Assembly (NCBI GenBank): GCA_964588325.1
Contig: CAZPOR010000004.1
Location: 124,001-188,000 of the forward strand
Direction: 5' to 3'
Length of the DNA stretch: 64,000 nt
Origin: Thiovibrio sp964588325
GTDB lineage: Bacteria; Desulfobacterota; Desulfobulbia; Desulfobulbales; Desulfurivibrionaceae
In this document: piece after piece, positions 51,881-60,568 of the stretch
Numbering within the stretch: the stretch's first letter is position 1
Layout: each line of letters opens with the position of its first letter
Notes under the pieces: generated by a model
What the model was told of the DNA's origin: nothing
Database searches by the model: none
The model's input: only the letters and a program-made list of their open reading frames with translations
Position numbers and translations under genes: made by a program

Positions 51881-51915
51881 AAAAAAATGGGTTGCGGATA
51901 ACTCCGCAACCCATT
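51881..51915 (-). terminator. Terminator of tRNA-Thr
   Basis: AATGGGTTGCGG pairs with CCGCAACCCATT around an ATAACT loop; on the minus strand it is followed by a T-run. Lies just downstream of the tRNA 3' end. Confidence 0.85.
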
Positions 51916-51923
51916 GATTTTAC

Positions 51924-51999
<76 letters not shown>

Positions 52000-52049
52000 G
52001 TTATACCTTGCAGGATAACGATATTTTGCGTATTTTAAACAATGCTCTG

Positions 52050-52078
52050 CATCTATCAACTTTACCCAAAAGTGTCAA
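52050..52078 (-). promoter_or_regulatory. Promoter of tRNA-Thr
   Basis: On the minus strand TTGACA (52078-52073) is a perfect -35. TAGATG (52055-52050), 17 bases on, is a weak -10. The leader to the tRNA would be about 44 bases. Confidence 0.45.
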
Positions 52079-52141
52079 GCCCTTCCCGTCTCCCCTTCGG
52101 CTAAAAACCTAAAAATTATCCATCAGGCCTGCTCGGCAGCA

Positions 52142-53515
52142 ATGAAAAAAAACCGCCCGACCTCCATTCTCGTCGTCGATGACGACAAAACCCATCGCAT
52201 CATGCTGAAAACCATGCTGAAGCAATGGGGCTGGCAAACAGAAGAGGCGGATGACGGAACAACCGCCATCGAGGCTGTCCACAACACGCCCTTTGATGCC
52301 GTTCTCATGGATGTCCGCATGACCAAACTGGACGGCATGGAAGCCCTGCGGCGCATTCATGCATACAACCCCGCCATTCCCGTGATCATCATGACGGCAT
52401 ACTCCTCGGTGGATGCCGCGGTGGAGGCCATCAAGATCGGCGCCCACGACTACCTGACCAAGCCCCTTGACTTTGACCGGCTCAAACTCACCATGGCCCG
52501 AGCCCTGGATCATCGACAAATCCAGGAGAACAAGGATTCTTCCCACCACAATAAAACATTTTCCCTGGACACCGGGACAATCATCGGCAACTCAGGACCG
52601 ATGCGCGAGCTGATGGAAATGGTGTCCTATGTGGCGCCAAGCGAGGCAACCGTTCTTATTTCAGGGGAATCGGGCACGGGCAAAGAATTGATCGCCGCGG
52701 CCCTGCACCACAACAGCTCGCGTAAAAACGGCCCTTTTATCAAGGTCAACTGCGCGGCTCTTGTGGAAAATCTTCTGGAATCAGAACTATTCGGGCATGA
52801 AAAAGGCGCCTTTACCGGCGCCGACCGTCGTCGGGAGGGTAAATTCGTCCAGGCCAACGGCGGCACCCTCTTCCTTGACGAGATAGGCGAAACCTCCCCG
52901 GGCATGCAGGCAAAACTGCTGCGCGTCTTGCAGGAACATGAGATCCAACGGGTTGGAGGACAGGAAACCATTGCCGTTGATGTGCGCGTCCTGGCGGCCA
53001 GCAACCGGAACCTGGAGGAAGAGGTGGCGCAGGGCGCCTTCCGGGAGGATTTGTACTACCGGCTCAACGTGGTTCCCCTGCATGTTCCCCCGCTCAAGGA
53101 GCGGCGCGAGGACATCCCCCCCTTGGCCGAATACTTCGTGGAAAAATTTGCCAAGAAAAACAACCGCCAAATTTCTGGCATTACGCCACGCTGCATGGCG
53201 TTGCTTCTCAACTATCCCTGGCCCGGCAATGTGCGGGAGCTTGAAAACGCCATTGAGCGGGGCATTATCCTCATGCGCGGCGACTACCTGGATGAAGAAT
53301 CCCTGCCCATCCCGGTGCAGCGTTTCGCCATGAAAACCGAGACGCCGTCATTCGCCTCCGCCGCCACGCCCCCCGGCTCGCTTGAAGAGGCGGAACGGAT
53401 CGTCATCACAAACATCCTGGCGGAAACAGGGGGCAACAAAAGTGAAGCATCACGCCGCCTGAACATCACCCGCAAAACCCTGCTCAGCAAAATGCATAAA
53501 TACGGCCTGACCTGA
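52142..53515 (+). CDS. Sigma-54-dependent response regulator, NtrC family (orphan)
   Basis: A 457-residue activator. The receiver (1-120) has phospho-acceptor Asp 57 in VLMDVRMTK. The AAA+ domain has Walker A GESGTGKE (about 178-185), GAFTGA (about 221-226) and the conserved LYYRLNV block. The Fis-type helix-turn-helix near the C-terminus is GGNKSEASRRLNITRKTL. It resembles ZraR/AtoC. No kinase gene is adjacent, so the partner must be elsewhere. Independent of the similar regulator at 10669. Confidence 0.92.
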   Translation: MKKNRPTSILVVDDDKTHRIMLKTMLKQWGWQTEEADDGTTAIEAVHNTPFDAVLMDVRMTKLDGMEALRRIHAYNPAIPVIIMTAYSSVDAAVEAIKIGAHDYLTKPLDFDRLKLTMARALDHRQIQENKDSSHHNKTFSLDTGTIIGNSGPMRELMEMVSYVAPSEATVLISGESGTGKELIAAALHHNSSRKNGPFIKVNCAALVENLLESELFGHEKGAFTGADRRREGKFVQANGGTLFLDEIGETSPGMQAKLLRVLQEHEIQRVGGQETIAVDVRVLAASNRNLEEEVAQGAFREDLYYRLNVVPLHVPPLKERREDIPPLAEYFVEKFAKKNNRQISGITPRCMALLLNYPWPGNVRELENAIERGIILMRGDYLDEESLPIPVQRFAMKTETPSFASAATPPGSLEEAERIVITNILAETGGNKSEASRRLNITRKTLLSKMHKYGLT

Positions 53516-53526
53516 ACCTCTCCCGC

Positions 53527-54528
53527 CTACAGCGACCATTCCTGAAAAAGTGCATCGGCAAGCGGCTCCGCAACCAGAAATCGCTCTTCTCCCTTCGAAG
53601 CAAACAGCACCGTTGCCGCGGCTGATGCGGCGGCCATTTTTTTCCCGAAGCGCACCACCAGTCCGGCTGCCGCGGCAAAATCGTCCGGGTGAACCGTGCC
53701 GTGCAAAACCCCCATTGGGCCGGAACGCTCCGGCATGTGCACCAGATAGTCGCCCGGCGCATGCAATGCCTCAAGCCGCGCATTCTCGGCTTCATCGCGG
53801 CCAAGAACGAACCACCCGCCCTGGGGCAACTGAAAATGACGGCCAAAGAGGAGCAGGCGGATGTCATTGAGCCTGATCTCGGGATAGCGGGCATAATACC
53901 AGGCAATTCGTTTTGCTTGGTCCGCTTCGGTGAGGACACAGCCACCGGCGGGACGGGGATAATCCGTGATGCCAAATTGCGCGGCCAGTTGTATCTGCGG
54001 CTGGCGCCCTCTGCCGTTGAAATCCAGAAGAAGCTCCCGATCCACCAACCCATCGCGCTCCGCCCGGGTCGGCTCTTGGGTTTTGGCGCACAGCGGCCGC
54101 AGGAGAATCCCTTCGCAGCCGCTGTCCCGCTCAATCACCCGCAGGGTGTCGCGGCGCTGGGACATGGGACGCTGGCCGATAACCTCGCCGGTAATGAGAA
54201 ACGAGGCGGCAAATTCCTCCATCATTTTTTTTGCCTCCCTGAGCAGAAGAATCTTGCAATCGATGCAGGGGTTGAAATTCTTCCCGTAGCCATGGGGGGG
54301 GGTGCGGAGCATGGCAAAATAGGTTTCGCTCACGTCGCGGAGGACGACCTCAATGCCGTAGCTTTCCCGGACCATTCGGGCATAGTGCTCCTCCTTGGCC
54401 AGGAGTTCGTAGCCGAAAAACGGCGTAACGAACTTGACCGCCTGCACCGCGATCCCTTGCGCCGCCACTACCCGGCAGGCGAGGATACTGTCCAGCCCGC
54501 CGGAAAAAAGAGCCAGGGCCCGGGTCAT
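53527..54528 (-). CDS. PP-loop tRNA-thiolation-like protein with NFACT-R-like C-terminus
   Basis: A 333-residue protein. The N-type ATP-pyrophosphatase PP-loop FSGGLDS is at about 8-14, followed by FNPCIDCK (CxxC near 95), arranged as in MnmA/ThiI-type enzymes that thiolate tRNA uridines. The C-terminal half (from about 205, with YPRPAGGCVL and later VHMPERSGPMG) resembles the NFACT-R region rather than the MnmA barrel. So it is probably a tRNA sulfurtransferase-like protein of distinct type, not canonical MnmA. The ATG overlaps the recN stop in an ATGA, so both are co-translated. Confidence 0.65.
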   Translation of the reverse strand: MTRALALFSGGLDSILACRVVAAQGIAVQAVKFVTPFFGYELLAKEEHYARMVRESYGIEVVLRDVSETYFAMLRTPPHGYGKNFNPCIDCKILLLREAKKMMEEFAASFLITGEVIGQRPMSQRRDTLRVIERDSGCEGILLRPLCAKTQEPTRAERDGLVDRELLLDFNGRGRQPQIQLAAQFGITDYPRPAGGCVLTEADQAKRIAWYYARYPEIRLNDIRLLLFGRHFQLPQGGWFVLGRDEAENARLEALHAPGDYLVHMPERSGPMGVLHGTVHPDDFAAAAGLVVRFGKKMAAASAAATVLFASKGEERFLVAEPLADALFQEWSL

Positions 54529-56198
54529 AATCCACCCTTCCGCTCCATGAGCGTGCGCACATAGGCCAAGGTCTGCTCGCTGACGGAATCGCCATCCAGC
54601 ATCCGGGCAAGTTCCTGTTCCCTTTTTTCCGGCGAAAGGGGGATGATCGTAGTTTTTGTGCGTGCCTCGACCACGGATTTTTGCACCAGGAAATGCTCGT
54701 CGGCCAGGGAAGCAATCTGCGGGAGATGGGTTATGCAAAAAACCTGGTGATGCCCGGAGAGTTCCCGGATCTTCCTGGCCACGGCCTCTGCCGCCTTGCC
54801 GCTGATTCCGGCATCTATCTCGTCGAAAATAACCGTATCGACCTGATCTTTCTGGGCCAGGAGCGTTTTCAATGCCAGCATCAACCGCGACAGCTCCCCG
54901 CCCGAGGCAACCTTGGCCAGGGGCTTCGGCTCTTCACCCTGGTTGGCGGAAAACATGAACTCGGGACGATCCCAGCCAAGCCTGGAAATGCTCCCAAGCT
55001 CGCGATCCGGCCCCTTAAAGACGATATCGAAAACAGCCTGCTCAAAACAGAGCGCGGCCAGGGCAGCGCGAATCTTTCCGGCCAGCTCCTGCGCCGCTGC
55101 CTGACGCCCCTTGGAAAGCAAGTCCGCCGCCTCGGCAAGGGCGGTTTCATTGTGCCGCACTTCTTTTTCCAGGCAAGCCAGCCGTTCATCCAACGCCTCA
55201 AGTTCCGCCAGATCCTGCTTGGCCTCCCGGCCACACGCAATGACCGCATCAAGTTCGCCGCCATATTTTCTTTTCAGCCGCTGCAACAGGTCAAGACGCG
55301 CCGTCACCGCATCGAGACGCGCCGGGTCGCTGGCAAGGGTCTCCACATAATTGCGGATTGCCTGGACATGGTCTTCCAGTTGGAAACAATTCCCAGCCAC
55401 ATCTTCTGCCAGTCCGGCAAGGCTTGGATCAAAGGCGGCCATCTGCGCCAAATTTTTACGCACCACGGAAAGCGGCGTGTTGACCGCCTCAGCCAAAAGA
55501 TGCCAACTTTTTTTCCCAAGTCCGATCAAGTCATCGGAGGCTCGCAACCGGTCACGCTCAAGCACCAGGGCCGCATCTTCGCCCGAGCTGACCGCAGCCT
55601 CCTCAATCTCCTTGACCTGGAAGGCGAGAAAGTCCCGGCGCTGCTCCTTGTCCCTCTCCTTGGCCGCAAGGGCCTGATATACCCCCCGTGCTTCCACCCA
55701 CTTATCATAGCGCTGGGAAACGCCGAGGCGCTGGGGCCAGAGGCCGCCAACCGCGTCAATACAATCAAGATGGCTGCGGGGCTGCAACAGTTGCTGGTGA
55801 TCATGCTGACTGGCAACACTGAGAAGATTTTCCATGATCTCGCCCACTGCCTTGGCCGTGGCCAGGCTGCCGTTCATGAAATACCGGCTGGCGCCCTTCA
55901 GGGAAACAATCCGTTTGACCACCAGCTCGGGCTCGGGTTCAAATCCCATCTCCGCCAGTTTTTCCTGGATGATCCCATGCCGGGGATTGAGCTCGAAAAG
56001 CGCTTCAACCGTTGCTGTCTCCGCCCCGCTTCTGATCCAGGTGGCGGCGGCCTTTCCGCCTCCCAGCAGATGAATGGCCTGCAGGATAATGGATTTCCCC
56101 GCCCCGGTCTCTCCGGTAAGAACGGTAAGCCCTTCGGTAAAAGAAACATGCAGTTTCTCGATGAGGGCAAGATTGGTGATGATGAGTTCCTTCAGCAT
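54525..56198 (-). CDS. recN: DNA repair protein RecN
   Basis: A 557-residue SMC-like ATPase for double-strand break repair. The N-terminal Walker A GETGAGKSI (about 30-38), the middle coiled coil (about 150-370), ASGGELSRLMLALK (signature) and FDEIDAGISG (Walker B) are all present. Length is normal. It is the first gene of a two-gene unit with the PP-loop protein. Its own promoter must lie between 56199 and 56450, together with that of the divergent protease gene. Confidence 0.95.
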   Translation of the reverse strand: MLKELIITNLALIEKLHVSFTEGLTVLTGETGAGKSIILQAIHLLGGGKAAATWIRSGAETATVEALFELNPRHGIIQEKLAEMGFEPEPELVVKRIVSLKGASRYFMNGSLATAKAVGEIMENLLSVASQHDHQQLLQPRSHLDCIDAVGGLWPQRLGVSQRYDKWVEARGVYQALAAKERDKEQRRDFLAFQVKEIEEAAVSSGEDAALVLERDRLRASDDLIGLGKKSWHLLAEAVNTPLSVVRKNLAQMAAFDPSLAGLAEDVAGNCFQLEDHVQAIRNYVETLASDPARLDAVTARLDLLQRLKRKYGGELDAVIACGREAKQDLAELEALDERLACLEKEVRHNETALAEAADLLSKGRQAAAQELAGKIRAALAALCFEQAVFDIVFKGPDRELGSISRLGWDRPEFMFSANQGEEPKPLAKVASGGELSRLMLALKTLLAQKDQVDTVIFDEIDAGISGKAAEAVARKIRELSGHHQVFCITHLPQIASLADEHFLVQKSVVEARTKTTIIPLSPEKREQELARMLDGDSVSEQTLAYVRTLMERKGGL

Positions 56199-56453
56199 AT
56201 GGCTCTCTATACAGGATTAGGGGCCGTTACGGAATATTCTTTCCGCTTCCGGCCCGTTATGGCGGTCACCCCATTTCAATAGTGCGTTTTTATTCGAGCA
56301 CAGACTTCTTCGGGTATTGCAATGATTGCGCTGTCCAACGGAGGAAAACGGAACAAATGGTGGCGTGAACGACCATTCGTCATTATACTATTCCCATTGT
56401 GTGAAGATGGACCCCAAACACTCCCTTTATCGCAGGTCAGCCGAATATTTCAC

Positions 56454-57881
56454 ATGACTCATAACACCACCTTCCGACGCATCACCGCATACATCATCTG
56501 CGCTGTTTTCCTGCTCGGCAATCTACCGCTGACACCTTTTTTCCCGTCTCCCGCCCAGGCTTTCAGCATTGGCGAGGAACGGGAGGTGGGCGAAAAGCTC
56601 CTTTCCATCGTCCGCAAGGAATTTACCCTTCTTGATGATCCGGATCTTACCGAATATGTCACCACCCTCGGAAAACAGACCCTGCAACTCGCCGGGCCAC
56701 AGTTCTTTGATTATCATTTTTTCATCATCGACAACAAGGAATTCAATGCCTTTGCCGCCCCGTCCGGACTGATTTTTTTCCATTCAGGCCTCATTGACCT
56801 GTGCGAAACGGAAGGCGAACTGGTCAGCGTTCTTGCCCACGAAATCGGTCATGCGGCAAGCCGGCATATCGCCGACCGGATCAGCAAATCGGGCAAACTC
56901 AATGCCGGCACCACGGCTCTGATGCTGGCAGGACTGCTCCTCGGCCAAGGCGCCCTTTCCCAGGCCATTGTCACCGGCTCCATGGCCGGGGGCCTTACCG
57001 CAAACCTCCAATTCAGCCGCGCGGACGAAGAAGAGGCGGATCGGCTGTCCTATAAATGGATGCAAGAAGAACACCGCGATCCGGCGGACATGGTGAACAT
57101 GCTCAAAAAAATGCGCCGGGTCAGCCGTTATCACCGCAAACAGGTTCCAACCTACCTCCTCACCCATCCGGAGCCGGAGCACAGAATCGGCTACATTGAA
57201 GACCTCATCCTACAGGATCCGGAGAAAAAAATCCAAGCACGGGACGAGTTCGCCTACCAAAGGTTCAAATACAGGGTGCAGACCCTCAGCCGGGAAACGC
57301 AATCGATCCTGCCCATTCTGGAAAACAGGGCGGAAGAGCCGGGCATCCTCCAGGACGACCCCATGGTTTTCTTCGGCCTTTCTCAAGCCTATCAGGCAAA
57401 CCGAGACTACCAAAAGGCTGAAGAGGCGCTTCAAAAGGTAATTGTCCGGTATCCAGACAAGCAGATTCTTAAAACAGATCTAGGCAGATTGAAGCTTGAA
57501 GCAGGAGAAACAAAAGCCGCCCTGGAAATCTTCCAGGAAATACACAAACAGGACCCCGACGGGGCATACAATGCCTATTATCTTGCCAAAGCCTTGCAAC
57601 AGGGGGGGGAATTGGCTCAGGCAGTGCTCATCTATGAAAACTTAAGCGAACGCATGCCGACCTATGCAAAACTCTATCAGGAAATCGGCAGGATCAGAGC
57701 CGCCCTTGGCAGCAAAGCCCTAGGACACTACAATCTCGGCCTGTATTATTACTATGAAGGATCAAACCGCACGGCTCGCTACCACATCACCGAGGCGCTT
57801 AAAGGCCTTTCGGAAAAGGATCCTCTCTACATCAAGATACAGGATCTGAAAAATAAAATCGCCCGGATAGAGAAGATATGA
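56454..57881 (+). CDS. BepA-like M48 metalloprotease with TPR repeats
   Basis: A 475-residue exported protease. A signal peptide (about 1-36, ending PAQA) is followed by an M48 domain with the zinc motif HEIGH (129-133) and a later Glu ligand in ADEEEADRL. The C-terminal half (about 300-470) has TPR repeats. BepA/YfgC proteins act in the periplasm in outer-membrane protein quality control. I chose the ATG at 56454, since it opens with the signal peptide; the longer open frame does not look coding. Divergent from recN. Confidence 0.9.
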   Translation: MTHNTTFRRITAYIICAVFLLGNLPLTPFFPSPAQAFSIGEEREVGEKLLSIVRKEFTLLDDPDLTEYVTTLGKQTLQLAGPQFFDYHFFIIDNKEFNAFAAPSGLIFFHSGLIDLCETEGELVSVLAHEIGHAASRHIADRISKSGKLNAGTTALMLAGLLLGQGALSQAIVTGSMAGGLTANLQFSRADEEEADRLSYKWMQEEHRDPADMVNMLKKMRRVSRYHRKQVPTYLLTHPEPEHRIGYIEDLILQDPEKKIQARDEFAYQRFKYRVQTLSRETQSILPILENRAEEPGILQDDPMVFFGLSQAYQANRDYQKAEEALQKVIVRYPDKQILKTDLGRLKLEAGETKAALEIFQEIHKQDPDGAYNAYYLAKALQQGGELAQAVLIYENLSERMPTYAKLYQEIGRIRAALGSKALGHYNLGLYYYYEGSNRTARYHITEALKGLSEKDPLYIKIQDLKNKIARIEKI

Positions 57882-57936
57882 AAACCGAAAACAGTTCTGC
57901 GTGACGCCGGGAATGGCGCGGGTGACAGAGCGATGA

Positions 57937-59502
57937 TTATTGCTTGCGGCTGCGGAGTTTTCTAATCGCCATCACCGCGAAATCACGAAATAACCGGGTA
58001 GCCTTGATCCGGTTTGAATCGAGCTTTGGCCGGCCCTTTTTTCGATCAAGATAGATCAAGCCGATGGGCTTGTCATCCAGGCAGATGGGGAAAAGATATA
58101 CGGTCCGGTCCTTCACAAAAAACTTAAGGCTCTCGGGAAAAGCGTCCGGTGCATTGGGCGGAATGGCCATGTCCTTGCACGCCTTGAGAGACTTGGGAAT
58201 GATATACTCACTCGGGGCAAGATCATGCTCGAATCGAGCGATTCCGGCCGGATCGATATCACCCAGGCCAAAACGGCCGACCAAAACCCGGCGCGTCGGT
58301 TGCACGCTGATCACGGCGAGAAGCACCCGATCAAAGCCAATGCCCCGGTAGAGCCCCTCCAGCAGGTTGATGTAAAAATCATTGAGATTGAAAGGACCCA
58401 TCAGCGTTTCGGTGATGTCATGGATAAAATCGTTGATGGATTTATCCGGACTGACCGGCAATTCATCCAGCTCTTGGATGAATTGCTCTTCCGGGACCTC
58501 CCCTCCTGCCCTGACGGGCGCCTCCCCACCTTCCGCCTTTTCGCTTTTTGCCTTTTTCTTCCGAGCGGACTTTGGATCCTTGATCGCCTCATCAAGGCCC
58601 CGCAGCCTGCTGCGCATTTTCAGCTTGGAAAGACCGTAGCGAATGGACTCGGAGATGTCTTCCGAGGCATCGACCGTTCTGTTGACCCGTTCCACAGCCT
58701 CTTCCGTGCTTAAGGAGAGCATCTCGCCGAACTGGCGGATGAGCCCGTCGATATCCTTTTCGTCACAGACATACTCAATGAGTTTATTGGAAAAATTCGC
58801 GACATTCTTCAGATAGCCCAGGGTATCGTAAGTGTTCTGGGGCTCCGAGGGGTTGGGGTTCATGGCGGCGCACACCTTGTCGGACAAATTCCAGAAGGTT
58901 GCCACTTCGACCCCTATCTGGTCAAAGGTCAACCCCTCGAGAATTTGCCGGGTCGCGGCGTCCTCGGACATGCCGCCGGCCACCTTCTCCTCGATCTCCC
59001 GGGAGATTTCCGGCATGTAGATGCAGACGATGATCTTGCCGAGATTGTGAAGAAGGGCGCAAATAAAAGCTTCTTCCGGCACGATGTTGAGATTTTTCTC
59101 AACCGCCAGATCACGGGCCTGCAAAGCGCTCAAAAATGAGCGAGTGAGCAGTTTGCTGATCCCCTCTTTCTCGACGCCGTTTTTGACAAAATCCTCAAAC
59201 AAGGCAATGCCGGTGGCAAGATCGCGAACCGCGTCAAACCCGATGATGGTCACGGCTCTGGAGATGGAATTGACCGGACGGCCAAGGGAGTAGAAGGCGG
59301 AATTAACCACCTGCAATACTTTATTGGTAAGGGAATAATCCTTCAGGATAACCTTGGAAAGCTCGTAGCCCGCGCTCTGGCTGCTGTGGGTCAGGGCAAT
59401 CAGCTCCTGGACATTATGGGACATGGCCGGGAGTTCGCCCATGTTCATTTTTGCAAATATTTCAGCAAGTTTCCCGCTTGACGGCGGCGAGGTCTCAGTC
59501 AT
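57937..59502 (-). CDS. HDOD-domain signalling protein
   Basis: A 521-residue protein. The N-terminal HDOD domain (about 15-220) has the LSKVILKDYSLTNKVLQVVNSAFY pattern split as DYSLTNKVLQVVNSAFY. A charged linker (about 300-345) precedes a C-terminal GAF-like region (about 375-515) with LIYLDRKKG at its end. HDOD proteins occur in bacterial signalling and need not be enzymes. The ATG at 59502 has AGGAAAA six bases upstream, better than the GTG four codons earlier. It reads away from the FHA-kinase cluster. Confidence 0.82.
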   Translation of the reverse strand: MTETSPPSSGKLAEIFAKMNMGELPAMSHNVQELIALTHSSQSAGYELSKVILKDYSLTNKVLQVVNSAFYSLGRPVNSISRAVTIIGFDAVRDLATGIALFEDFVKNGVEKEGISKLLTRSFLSALQARDLAVEKNLNIVPEEAFICALLHNLGKIIVCIYMPEISREIEEKVAGGMSEDAATRQILEGLTFDQIGVEVATFWNLSDKVCAAMNPNPSEPQNTYDTLGYLKNVANFSNKLIEYVCDEKDIDGLIRQFGEMLSLSTEEAVERVNRTVDASEDISESIRYGLSKLKMRSRLRGLDEAIKDPKSARKKKAKSEKAEGGEAPVRAGGEVPEEQFIQELDELPVSPDKSINDFIHDITETLMGPFNLNDFYINLLEGLYRGIGFDRVLLAVISVQPTRRVLVGRFGLGDIDPAGIARFEHDLAPSEYIIPKSLKACKDMAIPPNAPDAFPESLKFFVKDRTVYLFPICLDDKPIGLIYLDRKKGRPKLDSNRIKATRLFRDFAVMAIRKLRSRKQ

Positions 59503-59807
59503 GTTTTCCTGCACCCACCCAAAAATGAAACAACCGGCCCCCGAATCATTCCTCTCCTCTAACTTACCATTATAACTATATAATACTTACAAAAAAATCC
59601 ACAGCAGTAACGTTTTTTATTACACCCTACTGTGATATATGATACGGTCATAACAGGCAAGTTAATTTCATGCAACTTTCTGATATAGTATGATAAATAG
59701 TTGAGTCAGCCATTTTACCAAAATCACGGAGCATCCGTATTGTCATGTTTCTGCATGGACAGATTCGGGCAAATCACTGACAAAAAAAGCACTCCCGGGA
59801 AAGGACG
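59503..59807. other. Divergent AT-rich control region
   Basis: About 300 bases between the HDOD gene and the FHA gene, strongly AT-rich with many TATA-like segments. TATGAT at 59689-59694 is a candidate -10 for the rightward operon but its -35 is weak. I see no gene and no clear repeat. Confidence 0.4.
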
Positions 59808-60560
59808 ATGATGCAGGACGGAACGATCAATCTTGAGGATTACACCAAATCGGATTGGACCATTATGCTGAATGACCGGGTTATCACGAGCTTCACTACC
59901 CACGAAGGAAGCAAGCTCATTATCGGCCGCAGCCCCGATGCGGATGTGGTCATCGACAACACGGCCATCTCCAGGCACCACTCTTCCCTTGAGCTTCGCG
60001 ATGGCCGCCATTACCTGGCAGACCTGAAAAGCACCAACGGCACCACGGTCAACGGAAAAAAGATTGCATCCAAGGTTCCGATCACCAATAAAGACGTTAT
60101 TTTCATCGGGAAATTCCGCTTGATCCAGGCGGCGACGGACGAACAGCATGCTTCGTCATCCTACGCCACTGCCATGGATATTGATGACGAAGCAACGGTT
60201 TTTGTCAGCTCTCCGCGCCAGCAGGCCGCAGCCCAACCCGGTCAGAGCACGCCTTCCTCCACAACAACCGAAATTTACAGGCTCACGGTAATTGAAGGCA
60301 GCGCCTCGCCTGCCACCCTCTCCCTTGACGGAAAAAGCAGCGCGAAAATCGGCAAGGATCCGTCCTGCGACATGATTATCCCCGGCTGGCTTGTCGGCAA
60401 GCCCCAATGCTATGTGGTAAGCAAAAAAGACAAATATTTCATAGTGCCCCAGCGATCATGGGCGAACACCAAGCTCAACGATGTCATCATCAAAGAAGAA
60501 CGCCTCTTGCGCAAAGGCGATATCATCCAAATCAAGAATGTGAAAATCAGGTTCGACTAA
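59808..60560 (+). CDS. Double-FHA domain protein
   Basis: A 250-residue protein. The first FHA domain (about 28-105) has the complete signature: IIGRSPDADVVI, ISRHHSSLEL and LKSTNGTTVNGKK. The second (about 165-250) is degenerate, with KIGKDPSCDMIIPG and a lost SRxH, so only the first should bind phospho-Thr. The linker is rich in Ser/Thr/Gln. Eight bases separate it from the kinase gene, so it is a likely substrate or adaptor of that kinase. The start may be the first or second of two ATGs. Confidence 0.88.
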   Translation: MMQDGTINLEDYTKSDWTIMLNDRVITSFTTHEGSKLIIGRSPDADVVIDNTAISRHHSSLELRDGRHYLADLKSTNGTTVNGKKIASKVPITNKDVIFIGKFRLIQAATDEQHASSSYATAMDIDDEATVFVSSPRQQAAAQPGQSTPSSTTTEIYRLTVIEGSASPATLSLDGKSSAKIGKDPSCDMIIPGWLVGKPQCYVVSKKDKYFIVPQRSWANTKLNDVIIKEERLLRKGDIIQIKNVKIRFD

Positions 60561-60568
60561 TCTCCCGG

